Assembly: GCA_046329195.1 (NCBI GenBank)
Contig: JAXLVB010000002.1
Coordinates: 1,116,001 to 1,180,000 of the forward strand
DNA: 64,000 bases
Source of the DNA: JAXLVB01 sp046329195
GTDB taxonomy: Bacteria; Bacteroidota; Bacteroidia; Cytophagales; Spirosomataceae
Direction of reading: 5' to 3'
The notes beneath the pieces are model-generated. The model was not told the origin of the DNA. It searched no databases and saw nothing but the letters and a program-made list of their open reading frames with translations. Each line of letters begins with the position of its first letter. Position 1 is the first letter of the stretch. The translations under genes were made by a program, and so were the position numbers. Below, one piece after another: positions 7,058 through 16,845 of the stretch.

Positions 7058-8668
7058 ATGAAAAACGCTAAATCATCTTTGCAGGGTAATATCATTACGC
7101 CGCAAAAAAACATTAAAGCATCATGGTTAAAAGCCGCTACGGATATTAGCCCACAAAATGCTGACAAAATTTTGTTTTTACGAAAATTTGACAACGAAGA
7201 TTTTGAGTTTGAGCCATCTATCGAACCGCATTTTACAGAAAATAAAGCAATTGAATATTTGCTTTACAATAAAATGATTGATGATAGGTATTCGATGCAA
7301 AAAGAGGACATAGTTTATTTTTTAACTGATAAGGGAAAAGATAAATTAGCTCAACTTAAAGCACGTTATCAAACGCTTAAAAATGTAAAAGCTGGAGTTG
7401 ATATGTTTCCAGAGTACTCAGTAACAGAAGCGAAAGCAACTCCAAATGAACCAAAGGCAGAGCAAAAATTTAAAGCAGCATCGAAGCTAAAGCCTGAACC
7501 AGGGCCAAAGACAGAAAAAGCATCGCCACCACCAAGCCCCTATATAGAGGTTTCGCATAAATCTGCCGAAAGTACCTATTTTAGAAAAATTGTAAGTCTT
7601 TCCAAAAAGTCAACGAAAGATAACATCTTAAAAGCTCTTCGTGCGCTTCAAAAGGCTATTACCAGCCGAGTTATCCGCAAAAATTCACCTTTTGCGAAGG
7701 AGATAGAGCAAATACAAAGTATTTACCTCAAAATCCTTAATGCAGGAAAAGCTCCATATCAGGTGAAACTTTCCGATGAAGATTATGCCAAATTCGTCTT
7801 GTTAGCAGGCGGAGAAAAGGTGTATGATTCCGTTCGTGTACTGAATACGGCTTTCCGATTTTTAGATGAAGATGGTACAGTACGCATCGGTCAAGACAAA
7901 GCAAAAAGTTTGCTCAAAACGTTTAAGAACGTACAAATTAAGGCTGAACAACCTTATGCAAGCGAAGCCAAAGAGTTTCTTAACTACTTGCACAATCAAG
8001 CCGACAAGCCAAGCCAAGCAGGATATAACCTAAAGCCAAGTCTTTCTGGCCTTCATGGATTTCAGGGTTTAGGTTGTGCCTGTTCTCCTACCCCACTCAC
8101 TGGATTAGGGAAATTACCCGATACCATGTCGGCTCCAGCTGTCATGGATTTGAAATACCAAACCTACAATTTTACAGGTGACTATTTAGAACTCATTGGC
8201 AAACCACAACTCAATTTCAGCCTGATGGTATGGGGTCAACCGGGGCAAGGTAAGAGTACGTTCAGTATTGCCTTTGGCAACTATTTGGCGCAACATTTTG
8301 GCAAAGTTGCGTATCTAAGTAGTGAGGAATACGGCAGCTACACCCTTCAAGATAAACTCAAACGAGTGGGGCAGATTTCACCGAAGCTATTCTTCATCAA
8401 GAACCTTCAAGAGTTTAAGCCCACTTATGATTTTTTATTGATTGATTCAGTCAACAATTTTGGTTTAGGCTTAGAAGAATACCGTGCCTTGCGTGCTAAA
8501 TACCCTAACATCGGCATTGTCCTCATAATGCAAGCAACCAAGGGAGGGCAATTCCGTGGGGAAAAAGCATGGGAACATGACGTGGACACCGTTATTAAGC
8601 TCGAAGCAGGCAAAGCCTTTACGACCAAGAATCGTTTTAAAGAATTAAGTCAAATTACCGTCTTTTAA
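7058..8668 (+). CDS. RadA/RecA-like ATPase with long N-terminal extension
   Basis: The 536-residue protein has a C-terminal ATPase of about 150 residues. Walker A is WGQPGQGKST near residue 390; later come YLSSEEYGSY, a Walker B strand FLLIDS, an IMQATKGGQFRG segment, and a KNRF motif typical of RadA. The first 370 residues hold a winged-helix-like region, a Pro/Lys linker and an unrecognised helical domain, and there is no Lon-like C-terminal domain, so it is not a normal RadA. In this setting it could drive DNA packaging, branch migration or replication. ATG 7058 is chosen over a TTG inside the upstream gene. Confidence 0.7.
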   Translation: MKNAKSSLQGNIITPQKNIKASWLKAATDISPQNADKILFLRKFDNEDFEFEPSIEPHFTENKAIEYLLYNKMIDDRYSMQKEDIVYFLTDKGKDKLAQLKARYQTLKNVKAGVDMFPEYSVTEAKATPNEPKAEQKFKAASKLKPEPGPKTEKASPPPSPYIEVSHKSAESTYFRKIVSLSKKSTKDNILKALRALQKAITSRVIRKNSPFAKEIEQIQSIYLKILNAGKAPYQVKLSDEDYAKFVLLAGGEKVYDSVRVLNTAFRFLDEDGTVRIGQDKAKSLLKTFKNVQIKAEQPYASEAKEFLNYLHNQADKPSQAGYNLKPSLSGLHGFQGLGCACSPTPLTGLGKLPDTMSAPAVMDLKYQTYNFTGDYLELIGKPQLNFSLMVWGQPGQGKSTFSIAFGNYLAQHFGKVAYLSSEEYGSYTLQDKLKRVGQISPKLFFIKNLQEFKPTYDFLLIDSVNNFGLGLEEYRALRAKYPNIGIVLIMQATKGGQFRGEKAWEHDVDTVIKLEAGKAFTTKNRFKELSQITVF

Positions 8669-8679
8669 CATTAAAAACG

Positions 8680-9492
8680 ATGCCCTATAATCAACCTATC
8701 AACGGCGCAACCGTCATACTGGCCGAACTGGAGATAAAAAATAATCCAGACCTGCCCGTAGTGGACGTAAACCGTGTACGAGGGGGTACTCACGCCGTAA
8801 GCACGCTGACAGAGCGAGACAATCTTCCGTCCACCCTACGCAAAGCCAACATTACCCGTTGCTATGTTGCTCAAACAGACAAATTCTATTTGCTCAAAAA
8901 CGGCATTGCCAACACTAATTGGATAGAAGATAACAGCGGAGCAGGCGGCCCTACCACGGTATTGGGCGGCTTGGCAAAAGATAACCTCAACCAAACGGCA
9001 CTCAGCACTACAACCGACGGCCAATTGGCCTGCAATACGGGTCTATTGGCCACCCCACAAGGTGCAGTTATAGTAGCCGTAGGGGGCAAGATTGTTCGCA
9101 CAGGCGATGCTCTTAAAACCTTAGATTGTTATTTCAGCCGTGATAATGGCTCAACAGCTTTGGCTATTGATTCATTGGCTATTGGCGATAAGTTGTACTG
9201 GAATGGCTCAGTTGCAGGCTATCAATTGGGTTCGGGCGACAATGCCAAGCTATCTTTTATCTATGTAAAAGCAGTTGGCACACCCACACAAGGCAGTAAT
9301 GAGGTAGTCATTACCCAAAGTACCCCCTTAGCGGTGTGGCCGATTACGCACAATCAATCGTATGCCTATCCTGATGTTATCGTTCTTGACGACAACAACC
9401 AAACGCTTGATTGTATCTACGAATACGTGGATGCCACGCACCTAAACATCATTTTTGATGAACCCATGACAGGCAAAGCGATTTTGCATTAA
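8680..9492 (+). CDS. Virion appendage protein with fibre-type C-terminal module
   Basis: The 270-residue protein is beta-rich. It ends with a module (WPITHNQSYAYPDVIVLDD through ILH) of the 'THN... V.V.D... F..P.TG' kind found at the ends of many phage fibre proteins. The same module, in diverged form, closes the neighbouring 9526-10482 product. It starts 12 bases after the ATPase stop. A receptor-binding or spike role is likely from this module and the gene order; no enzyme motif is seen. Confidence 0.65.
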   Translation: MPYNQPINGATVILAELEIKNNPDLPVVDVNRVRGGTHAVSTLTERDNLPSTLRKANITRCYVAQTDKFYLLKNGIANTNWIEDNSGAGGPTTVLGGLAKDNLNQTALSTTTDGQLACNTGLLATPQGAVIVAVGGKIVRTGDALKTLDCYFSRDNGSTALAIDSLAIGDKLYWNGSVAGYQLGSGDNAKLSFIYVKAVGTPTQGSNEVVITQSTPLAVWPITHNQSYAYPDVIVLDDNNQTLDCIYEYVDATHLNIIFDEPMTGKAILH

Positions 9493-9525
9493 TATAATTT
9501 TTTACCTTAAATCAATTTTTTCCCA

Positions 9526-10482
9526 ATGGCAAAGAAAAAAATCCTGATTAATCACGACTTTAATCAGAATGAAATCCAAAAAACCGTCGTCGAGAACTTA
9601 GCGTCCGCTCCAAGTTCGCCCAAAAAAGGGCAAATCTACTATGACACCACGCTCAACGCTTTTGGGGTCTATAATAACAGCACGTGGATTTACCTTCAAT
9701 ATCCATCGGCTACGGAAAACACCGCCAACACCTTAGCACTTCGTGACGCAAACGGACGATTCCAAGCTGCCGACCCATCTGCCGCTCAGGACGTTGCTAC
9801 AAAAGCGTATGTAGATGCGATTCAACAGGGTATCGCTTGGAAAGCCTCAGTGCGTGCTGCCACAACTACCGCAGGAACATTAGCCAGTAGTTTTGCCAAT
9901 GGTAGTGTAGTTGACGGCGTAACATTAGCCACAGGCGACCGTATTTTGATTAAAAACCAAAGTACAACCTCAGAAAACGGCATTTATACTGTAAACTCGT
10001 CGGGTGCGCCTACTCGTGCTACCGACGCAGATACCGCAGCCGAATTAAAACAGGCCGCCGTGTTCGTACAGGAAGGTACGACAAATAGCGATACAGGCTG
10101 GGTGTGTACCGTTGATGGAGCTATCACCGTAGGCACAACCGGCTTGACGTTCGTGCAATTTACGAGTGCCTCTGTAAACTTTGCAAGTGCTGCCGAAGCC
10201 GAAGCTAAATCGCTAACCAACAAAGCGGTTCCGCCATCTGCCTTAACTAATTTTGGTCGTGTTTACACCACTCAAATTACAGGTGATGGAACAACTACTT
10301 CTTGGACGGTTACGCACAATCTGAATACCCGTGCCGTCAATGTCAGTATTTCGGAAGCCGCTTCGCCCTATGATGAAGTGGTGACAGGTAACTCACGAAC
10401 TACCGTGAACGCTATTGCGATAGTGACCGATACACCATTTGCTAACGGTGTGGTCTATGACGTGATGGTAACAGCGAAGTAA
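9526..10482 (+). CDS. Tail-fibre-like receptor-binding protein
   Basis: The 318-residue protein has several signatures common in phage fibres. Near the start PSSPKKGQIYYDTTLNAFGVYNNSTW is followed by DVATKAYVDA and the repeat-like region GVTLATGDRILIKNQST with ENGIYTV. A THNLNTRAVNVSI module ends the protein. It is probably trimeric and exposed on the particle. The leader before ATG 9526 (CTTAAATCAA plus a T/C run) is nearly the same as that before the candidate capsid gene at 81. Confidence 0.75.
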   Translation: MAKKKILINHDFNQNEIQKTVVENLASAPSSPKKGQIYYDTTLNAFGVYNNSTWIYLQYPSATENTANTLALRDANGRFQAADPSAAQDVATKAYVDAIQQGIAWKASVRAATTTAGTLASSFANGSVVDGVTLATGDRILIKNQSTTSENGIYTVNSSGAPTRATDADTAAELKQAAVFVQEGTTNSDTGWVCTVDGAITVGTTGLTFVQFTSASVNFASAAEAEAKSLTNKAVPPSALTNFGRVYTTQITGDGTTTSWTVTHNLNTRAVNVSISEAASPYDEVVTGNSRTTVNAIAIVTDTPFANGVVYDVMVTAK

Positions 10483-10531
10483 TCTGAAAGTAAGCCGTTT
10501 GAATCAAGCGGCTTACTAATTCCCTAAATCA

Positions 10532-12583
10532 ATGAAATTTAACGTAAAGAATCCTACCGAGCCGCTTGATAGGTCAAGCGACCAGTTACTTGTGGTTAAT
10601 CCAACTACTCGCAAACTGGCGCAGCGACCTATTTCGGACGTAATGAACCTAATTGATAACCTTACCAGCACGGATACGGATAAGCCCCTGACGGCCAATC
10701 AAGGAAAAATTCTAAAAGCCTTGATTGATGCGTTAGCCAGCAAGACCAAGGCGGTTTGGTTGTTTAATCCAATGGTAGGGCAAATAGACGCTATCCAAAT
10801 TAGGAGAGCCTATAACTTTACGTTTAGCATTGAGGTAGCGTACAATTGCCAAGTTATTACACAGCCGCCAGCGCAATCGCTTGCCAACACCAACTATGTG
10901 CTATCTTATCAAGCCACGGCGGCTAATTCCGTATTGGTTGTTATTGTAGAGACTGTGGATGGTAGCACGTTCAACCCGGGTGTGGCGCAATTATCGTTCG
11001 ATTTAGCCACTACAACCCCCACCGTATCGCCCAATACTTCATTTGATGTAACGGTGAAGGTCACTAATTCAGGCCCCAATCCTGCTACCAACATTGTTTC
11101 GGAGGTGTATTTACCCGTAGGGATGCAATTAGTGCAAGTAGCATCGTCAAGCAGTTACACGTATTCGTATTTTGTAGAAAGCCGTACGTTACGTTTTTTC
11201 TACACTAATTCAGTTGCGTCATCAGCCAACGTACAGGCTGTAATTACGCTCAGAGGTACACAAACGGGCAATATTACGGGGCAAATAGTAAGCTGCAATC
11301 AAGCGAACGTCAACGCTCAGGCAGGTAACGGGATTTTAGGCGAAATAGACGACGATACACTTGCCATTACCATTCAAGCCGTTACGGTTGATTTGTCATT
11401 GGGTATGAGCATAAGCAATAGTAACCCAACGGTCAACCAAACGCTTACTATGACCGTGACACTCAGCAATTTGGGTAGCAATAATGCTACGAATGTAATC
11501 TGGAGCGGTGAATTGCCAAGCGGATTAACTTTTGTGGGTGGAAACGGTGTTAGCTACAATGCTACTGCCAACATGGTGAGTGCCACCGTGGCCACAATTG
11601 CGCCGTCCGTGCAAGATGTACGAACGTTTCAAGTGTCGGTCAAGTCAAATGCTGTGCTTACGACGCAAAACATGGTAGTTAGCATTGCACAAGTAACCGA
11701 AACCGATAGTAATACCGCCAACAATTCCGCAGCGGTTTCAATGTATGTGCAGGGGGTAAGCAATAACCCCGACCCAGCCGTAGCTACCGACGGCGACGTG
11801 TGGCTATTAGATGCTGAATATCAAGTAGTAGGCGATGCACAATATGGAGGCGGTACAGGCAATGAATCAGGCACTCGTAACCTGAACGCTTACCTTAATA
11901 CCGATGTCAGCGAACGTTATCCGCAGGTTAATACCAATTTCACCTTATCTATCTACTTGCGTAACGATTCAAGCAATGCTTACACCAACGAAACCATTTT
12001 ATTAACCCTTCCTACGGGTATTAGCTACGTGTCGGCTGTTACCAACAACTACACGTACAACAACAACATCATTACTGTAACCATTAGCAGCCTACCCGTA
12101 GGGGGTATTGTATTGGCACAAGCCTTAGTAAAGGCCACTACCACAGGCGCAAAAACCTTAACAGCTACACTCAATAACAGTATTCATAGTGCCAGCGTGA
12201 GCGTTACTCCACAACAAACACAGCGTGACATTTCGGCTTTTTTAGCCATAGATGCCACCAACACAACACCCGCTTACAACGAGACCATTACCGTATCGCT
12301 ATATGTTCGCAACGATTCGGGAAGTGCTTATTCCAACGAAGTGTTTAGGCATATCATACCAAGCGGCAAATTACAGTTTGTTGCCTTCACCAATAACCCA
12401 AGCAGCATTGCAAGTGTAAATCAAGGGGTACTTACGGCTTCGCTCAATTTATCAGCAGGTGCTGCGGTGTTGATACAATTTACGGCAACCGTCATTGCTT
12501 CATCCGCAGGGGCGTTTCAAATTACAGAAACCATAGACGGAACTATTCACAGCGCAAGTAAAACAATTAACTATGGCAATTAA
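10532..12583 (+). CDS. Large adhesin-like virion protein with DUF11/CARDB-type Ig repeats
   Basis: The 683-residue protein starts with a fibre-type attachment segment containing TDTDKPLTANQGKILKALID, a motif recurrent in phage fibres and collars. At least four Ig-like modules of the DUF11/CARDB kind follow (such as TVKVTNSGPNPATNIVSEVYLP and MTVTLSNLGSNNATNVIW). Modules of this type mediate binding to surface glycans or proteins. There is no signal peptide or T9SS domain, so it is not a secreted host adhesin. It overlaps the next gene by 11 bases. Confidence 0.7.
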   Translation: MKFNVKNPTEPLDRSSDQLLVVNPTTRKLAQRPISDVMNLIDNLTSTDTDKPLTANQGKILKALIDALASKTKAVWLFNPMVGQIDAIQIRRAYNFTFSIEVAYNCQVITQPPAQSLANTNYVLSYQATAANSVLVVIVETVDGSTFNPGVAQLSFDLATTTPTVSPNTSFDVTVKVTNSGPNPATNIVSEVYLPVGMQLVQVASSSSYTYSYFVESRTLRFFYTNSVASSANVQAVITLRGTQTGNITGQIVSCNQANVNAQAGNGILGEIDDDTLAITIQAVTVDLSLGMSISNSNPTVNQTLTMTVTLSNLGSNNATNVIWSGELPSGLTFVGGNGVSYNATANMVSATVATIAPSVQDVRTFQVSVKSNAVLTTQNMVVSIAQVTETDSNTANNSAAVSMYVQGVSNNPDPAVATDGDVWLLDAEYQVVGDAQYGGGTGNESGTRNLNAYLNTDVSERYPQVNTNFTLSIYLRNDSSNAYTNETILLTLPTGISYVSAVTNNYTYNNNIITVTISSLPVGGIVLAQALVKATTTGAKTLTATLNNSIHSASVSVTPQQTQRDISAFLAIDATNTTPAYNETITVSLYVRNDSGSAYSNEVFRHIIPSGKLQFVAFTNNPSSIASVNQGVLTASLNLSAGAAVLIQFTATVIASSAGAFQITETIDGTIHSASKTINYGN

Positions 12584-14333
12584 CATTATTCGTCAACGCA
12601 ATAAAAATACCAATGCGCTACGGTATCTGAAAGAGAACCGCACGGATTCACGATATTTTAATGTGCAAGTGGCCACACCGCAAGCGGCTGATATTTTGCA
12701 AAGTTTTACGCAGACCCGATTGGTCAAAACGCCTAAGTTGAGTATTCCATTGACAAACAGCGTAACGGGACAAATCAGGTGGTCGCTCATTCCATCATTC
12801 AGCTTGCCAAGTCATCGAGAATTGATATTTCAAGGTGCAGGCCGTAATCAGTTAAGAGCCACGGGGCGAGATGTGTTTGACGTGGGTTTTACGCACCTTG
12901 ACGAAACCCGAATGATAGACACCGTTGATTTTTATGCGAACGGAAATCCGCCAAACGGTTGGTCAAGCCCTATTCCTAAATCAAAACGAGCTTCCAACCT
13001 AAGTACTTCCTATTATACTCAGGGTGGTATAGGCATTTGGTGGGCAGGCGACCCAAGCCAATGGGCAAGTGTCTATTTTGAAAATTCAGCAACACAAAAT
13101 TTAGGCGTGGCAACCCGTGCCTTGGATGGTCTTTGGGTTAAATATGGCTCAACGCAAGAATTTCCCTACGACTGGATATTGTGTGACGTAGAGAATATTG
13201 GCAATGGAAACGAAAGCTATTTTCAAGAACACGCTAACCTTTGGGTGCATTTGGTCAAAACGGCCAAAAACATGGCTCCAAAGTTTATGACCCTTGAACC
13301 GCAAGCCTATCAAGCATTCAACAATCCACAAATAAGCCACTACACGAATCGCCCCGTTCCGACTACCCCTGCGGTTTGGCAAACCCCAGCCGTAATGACT
13401 ACCAGCAGTCAAAACAGGGGGATGCCCAGCCAAAACGTAGGATTGGCCGTAAAAGATATTGTTGATTACAACGCAGCGCATAACTACAATACGTTGCAAG
13501 ATTTTTTACCAAATGGTACATATACCAAAATTGTGTGGATAAACGACACACAAGCCGTCACCGACGGCACAATTTACATTGACCACTACGCTAACGATGC
13601 CAACAATTACTATCGAGGAAACAACTACCTCACTAATTTGTTGGCTGTTCAGGAAATCAATAAAGTAGCCGCAACCAGCAAATACCGGATGCCGTGGATT
13701 TGGTTGTTTAGCCAAAATAATCAATCGGTTCAAGTAGCCAAACGCTATCCTTACGGTAATAGTTATGTGGAGCATATTAACATTTTTCCTGATGTGCCTG
13801 CTCCAGCGGCTATTGCCGAAGGCATGGCCATCTTCAACTTTATGACAGGCATTAAGGCAGCCGTATTGTGGGACGATGCACACGACCTTACCGCAGGAAT
13901 AGGTGTTGCGCCTATTGTGAACGGCTCATTTAATAATGCCTATAACGGACAAGACAGCCACCGCTATTACCACAACTACGACCACTTTTTAGGTGGATTG
14001 TGGCGTATGTTTCACAATCACAAGCACGTATTAGATGGAAACGAAATCTATTTAAACGAGCAAACGGAGGTAAGTTACGACGGCGGAAATTCGTGGCTAA
14101 AATTCAATGCTTTGCAACTTAAACAATTGGGTCCAACCTGCCCAATCGTTCGGCAAGTGGTTAATCTGGCAGGTTCACGCAAGCGCACGCTCATTGCAGC
14201 GCAAGTGCCGTATGCAGAAGGAAGTACCGAAAACACCGTTCGGGTGCGCTATAACGCCAATAACATTTATTGGGAAGATACTATTGTTTGCACAGGCAAT
14301 GAAGTTGTTTTTGGAGAGGCAATTATGGCTTAA
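12573..14333 (+). CDS. Large protein, possible TIM-barrel glycoside hydrolase
   Basis: The 586-residue protein has no signal peptide. After an N-terminal beta part, the centre (about residues 190-480) shows strand-like segments ending in acidic residues: WILCDVENIG, KFMTLEPQAY, IYIDHYAND and GIKAAVLWDDA. Acidic residues at strand ends are typical of TIM-barrel glycosidases. It lies between an adhesin-like protein and small membrane proteins, which fits a capsule- or surface-glycan-degrading depolymerase. The family cannot be named and catalytic residues are a guess. Confidence 0.55.
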   Translation: MAINIIRQRNKNTNALRYLKENRTDSRYFNVQVATPQAADILQSFTQTRLVKTPKLSIPLTNSVTGQIRWSLIPSFSLPSHRELIFQGAGRNQLRATGRDVFDVGFTHLDETRMIDTVDFYANGNPPNGWSSPIPKSKRASNLSTSYYTQGGIGIWWAGDPSQWASVYFENSATQNLGVATRALDGLWVKYGSTQEFPYDWILCDVENIGNGNESYFQEHANLWVHLVKTAKNMAPKFMTLEPQAYQAFNNPQISHYTNRPVPTTPAVWQTPAVMTTSSQNRGMPSQNVGLAVKDIVDYNAAHNYNTLQDFLPNGTYTKIVWINDTQAVTDGTIYIDHYANDANNYYRGNNYLTNLLAVQEINKVAATSKYRMPWIWLFSQNNQSVQVAKRYPYGNSYVEHINIFPDVPAPAAIAEGMAIFNFMTGIKAAVLWDDAHDLTAGIGVAPIVNGSFNNAYNGQDSHRYYHNYDHFLGGLWRMFHNHKHVLDGNEIYLNEQTEVSYDGGNSWLKFNALQLKQLGPTCPIVRQVVNLAGSRKRTLIAAQVPYAEGSTENTVRVRYNANNIYWEDTIVCTGNEVVFGEAIMA

Positions 14334-14352
14334 TCTTTAATTTACAACAAAT

Positions 14353-14745
14353 ATGAACACACAGGACATTATTACCATCTGTTTTGTCATTACTACTGGC
14401 ATGGGTTTAATCGGAGTTTATATTAAACTCATTAAGACAATAGATAACCAAGAAAAGCTATTGGAGGGAATCAATCAACGCCTCAGTACAGTCGAATATA
14501 ATCAGCGAAACAAGTTAGAAATAGTTGCTGACATGAAAGATAAACTTAGTATGTTGGCCAATACAGTAGATTCTCACAAAAGTAGCATTTCAGAACAACA
14601 GACAACTATACAAAAGCTGGACAAATACACAACACAAATCTTTGAGCGGTTAAAAAGCATTTCTGAAAACCAATTAGAAATAAAAGAAACCGTAAAAAGC
14701 ATTAATGATTCTATTAAATCAACGCCAAAGAGAAACACCAAATGA
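14353..14745 (+). CDS. Single-pass membrane protein with coiled coil
   Basis: The 130-residue product has one N-terminal transmembrane helix (ITICFVITTGMGLIGVYIKLI). About 95 residues of heptad-rich coiled coil and a basic tail follow. It overlaps the next membrane-protein gene by four bases (ATGA). The layout resembles inner-membrane spanin or holin-accessory proteins, but no specific family is recognised. Confidence 0.6.
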   Translation: MNTQDIITICFVITTGMGLIGVYIKLIKTIDNQEKLLEGINQRLSTVEYNQRNKLEIVADMKDKLSMLANTVDSHKSSISEQQTTIQKLDKYTTQIFERLKSISENQLEIKETVKSINDSIKSTPKRNTK

Positions 14746-15491
14746 AAAATCAAGAGATTGAACAAATCAGAACCATCTTGACCATCCTAAGCATTTTAGG
14801 ATATACAATTGTGGCGGCAGTAGTAGTAATGGTGGGTTATGTGGTCATCAGGCGGTTAAAAAAACAATCGGAAGCATCATTTTACCCTAAACAAAACGAC
14901 GCAGACGTACCCCCTTATCCAACAGCCTTTAAAAGTTTTGTTTATACACTCGTAGCGGCCTTGGGGTTATTAGCTTATCAGTTTGTTGAAATAGTCTTGG
15001 ACAAAGCAGGCTATGAACTCCAGTTTTCGACCAATCAATTTTTATTCCTTTGGCTTATTGGTGGTATCATCACGGTAACAGGGAGCAGTTACCTATTGCG
15101 TGAAAACAAAATTGATGCAGTACACGATTGGTATGAGCAACACCCCGAATTACGGCTTATTACCCTGAGCGTTGCTTTGTATCTGATAATTGTTTTGCCG
15201 CTGCATTGGCTTGACAGTTCTCGCCCTATGTTAGATTTAATGTGGCTACAAAGTTTATTATTTGGCTCATTAGGCTTGGCATGGTTTCATACGTTCGCCC
15301 GGCTACTAATGCGATATAGCTATCCAACGCTTGATAATTTTATGAGGGGGACAAATGACCAACAAGAACCCATTGTGCCTAATGCAAACGAAACATTTCA
15401 AAATTTACCAGCATGGCTACAATTAATAATTTCAATGGTAGTATTACTTGTGTGTGTACTCATTCAAGCCATTATTTCAAAAATATTGTAG
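14742..15491 (+). CDS. Polytopic membrane protein of unknown function
   Basis: The 249-residue protein has about six hydrophobic helices, the first near residues 10-33 and the last at the C-terminus (LIISMVVLLVCVLIQAII). The loops are poorly charged and contain no motif I recognise. It is coupled to the coiled-coil gene upstream, and its last 79 bases overlap the next gene in another frame. It may act in lysis or in the membrane of the particle. Confidence 0.6.
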   Translation: MKNQEIEQIRTILTILSILGYTIVAAVVVMVGYVVIRRLKKQSEASFYPKQNDADVPPYPTAFKSFVYTLVAALGLLAYQFVEIVLDKAGYELQFSTNQFLFLWLIGGIITVTGSSYLLRENKIDAVHDWYEQHPELRLITLSVALYLIIVLPLHWLDSSRPMLDLMWLQSLLFGSLGLAWFHTFARLLMRYSYPTLDNFMRGTNDQQEPIVPNANETFQNLPAWLQLIISMVVLLVCVLIQAIISKIL

Positions 15492-16159
15492 GTAGGGTAA
15501 TATGTACCTCCCTCCTACTGTTGGCAATTGGTTGTTCTTCTGCCGATTTTGAAAGCCCAATTCGCCCCAAAAAAGCACAAAGCTCAAAAACGACCGAAAA
15601 GAAAGTGCCGTCAAGCCAGCCTGACCGTCCGTTGGCTAATACTAATACTATCAAGGGGGTATTATTTGCCCCCCTACCCTCACAAGAAAAAGGGGTACGT
15701 GACCGTATTATCGAATTATTTGAAAAGGAACTACTTAACCACACCGAAACTGAGGGGGCTAATAGTTCGCCGCAAATCAGGATGGTGTTGGCTCCTGCAA
15801 ATTTGAAAAAAGAAGCCTATTGCGCCGCTACGGTGAGTTGGTTATATGTAACGGTTGGTGTGAAAGGATTTAAGTATTCGGCTTGGTCGCCTAATTTGTT
15901 TCCTGCCAACCGAGTAATCTATCGCAGAAATGATGCGCTCATTGGTTTCGATAAAATTCAAAAAGCTGACGTAGCAGGCTATTACGTGGCCGCAAAAAAA
16001 AGAATTGGCCACGTAGGGGTATTTCAACGAACACCTGAACCAAAATCGAATTGGTGTTTTGTGGCAGAAGGTAATACCAGCCAACAGCACCAACAAGGCT
16101 TTTTTATCAAGGTGCGCTCCAAGCGTGAAATTTACATGGTTAGCAACTTTTTAGACTGA
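15413..16159 (+). CDS. Lipoprotein with CHAP/NlpC-type cysteine peptidase domain
   Basis: The protein contains a lipoprotein signal (VICTSLLLLAIGCSS), with the lipobox cysteine at about residue 41 from ATG 15413. That n-region is unusually long; GTG 15452 or a rarer start nearer the lipobox is possible. The C-terminal half has the CHAP pattern: YCAATVSWLY (nucleophile Cys), then ADVAGYY, RIGHVGVF (His) and VAEGNTS. It would cleave peptidoglycan cross-links from the outer membrane side. The gene overlaps the upstream membrane-protein gene, as in nested lysis genes. Confidence 0.65.
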   Translation: MATINNFNGSITCVCTHSSHYFKNIVGRVICTSLLLLAIGCSSADFESPIRPKKAQSSKTTEKKVPSSQPDRPLANTNTIKGVLFAPLPSQEKGVRDRIIELFEKELLNHTETEGANSSPQIRMVLAPANLKKEAYCAATVSWLYVTVGVKGFKYSAWSPNLFPANRVIYRRNDALIGFDKIQKADVAGYYVAAKKRIGHVGVFQRTPEPKSNWCFVAEGNTSQQHQQGFFIKVRSKREIYMVSNFLD

Positions 16160-16164
16160 ATAGT

Positions 16165-16845
16165 ATGTATTTATCCCCTAACATAACTGAATCGGGTTTT
16201 AGCTCTACTGAGCTTCAAAGTCGTCTTGCAGTCTATCAAGATTTGAGAAACCGAGCAGGCGACACCATACGATTGGCCGCTCAATTGACCAACGTCCCCG
16301 AACAAGTGTTGTATGCCTTTGCTATCATCGAAAGCAATGGTAATCCACGTGCAGGGGGTAATAGTCGCTATCAGGGCTATATGCAAATAGATACGGGTAC
16401 AGCTACGGTCGAAATCTACTACGCTCACAAACAAGGCCGTTTAAATTTGGAGCTTCGGCAGACCTTAGCCAAGCTCATTACACCAGCAGCGTTAGCTTGC
16501 ATAACAGGCCAAATGAAAAACGAAACGTTGCCAAGCTGCCAAGTGATTACCCGTAATATGCTATGGAATCCACTTCTCAATTTAATGGTTGGAGGTCTAT
16601 ATCTAAGGCGTTTGATGAACCGCTATACTGAAAACGGCCAAGTTAGGTACGACAAGGTAGTAGTGGCCTATAACCGTGGGGCGCATATCGAAAATAAATT
16701 TCCCATGCAGGGCTTATCGGTGCAACAAGTCTATAATCAGGTAACTAAATACATTAAAGGAGCATTGGGCAAAATCACCCAGCAATACATTGCCAAGTTG
16801 ATAGGCCAAAACGGCATTTTGCCTGCCTTATCTAATTTTGCATAA
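16165..16845 (+). CDS. Lytic transglycosylase (SLT-like)
   Basis: The 226-residue protein has the lysozyme-like transglycosylase motifs: FAIIESNGNP with the catalytic glutamate near residue 56, then YQGYMQIDT, a helix with NPLLNLMVGGLYLRRL, and VVVAYNRGAH. It has no signal peptide, so it is either virion-borne (entry) or released by a holin. It follows the CHAP lipoprotein gene by five bases, adding a third bond specificity to the wall-cutting set. Confidence 0.75.
   Translation: MYLSPNITESGFSSTELQSRLAVYQDLRNRAGDTIRLAAQLTNVPEQVLYAFAIIESNGNPRAGGNSRYQGYMQIDTGTATVEIYYAHKQGRLNLELRQTLAKLITPAALACITGQMKNETLPSCQVITRNMLWNPLLNLMVGGLYLRRLMNRYTENGQVRYDKVVVAYNRGAHIENKFPMQGLSVQQVYNQVTKYIKGALGKITQQYIAKLIGQNGILPALSNFA

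Noticed and set aside
10532..12583. Host surface adhesin secreted by type IX secretion
   Set aside because: There is no signal peptide or C-terminal sorting domain, the N-terminus has a phage-fibre motif, and the gene is embedded in the viral operon.
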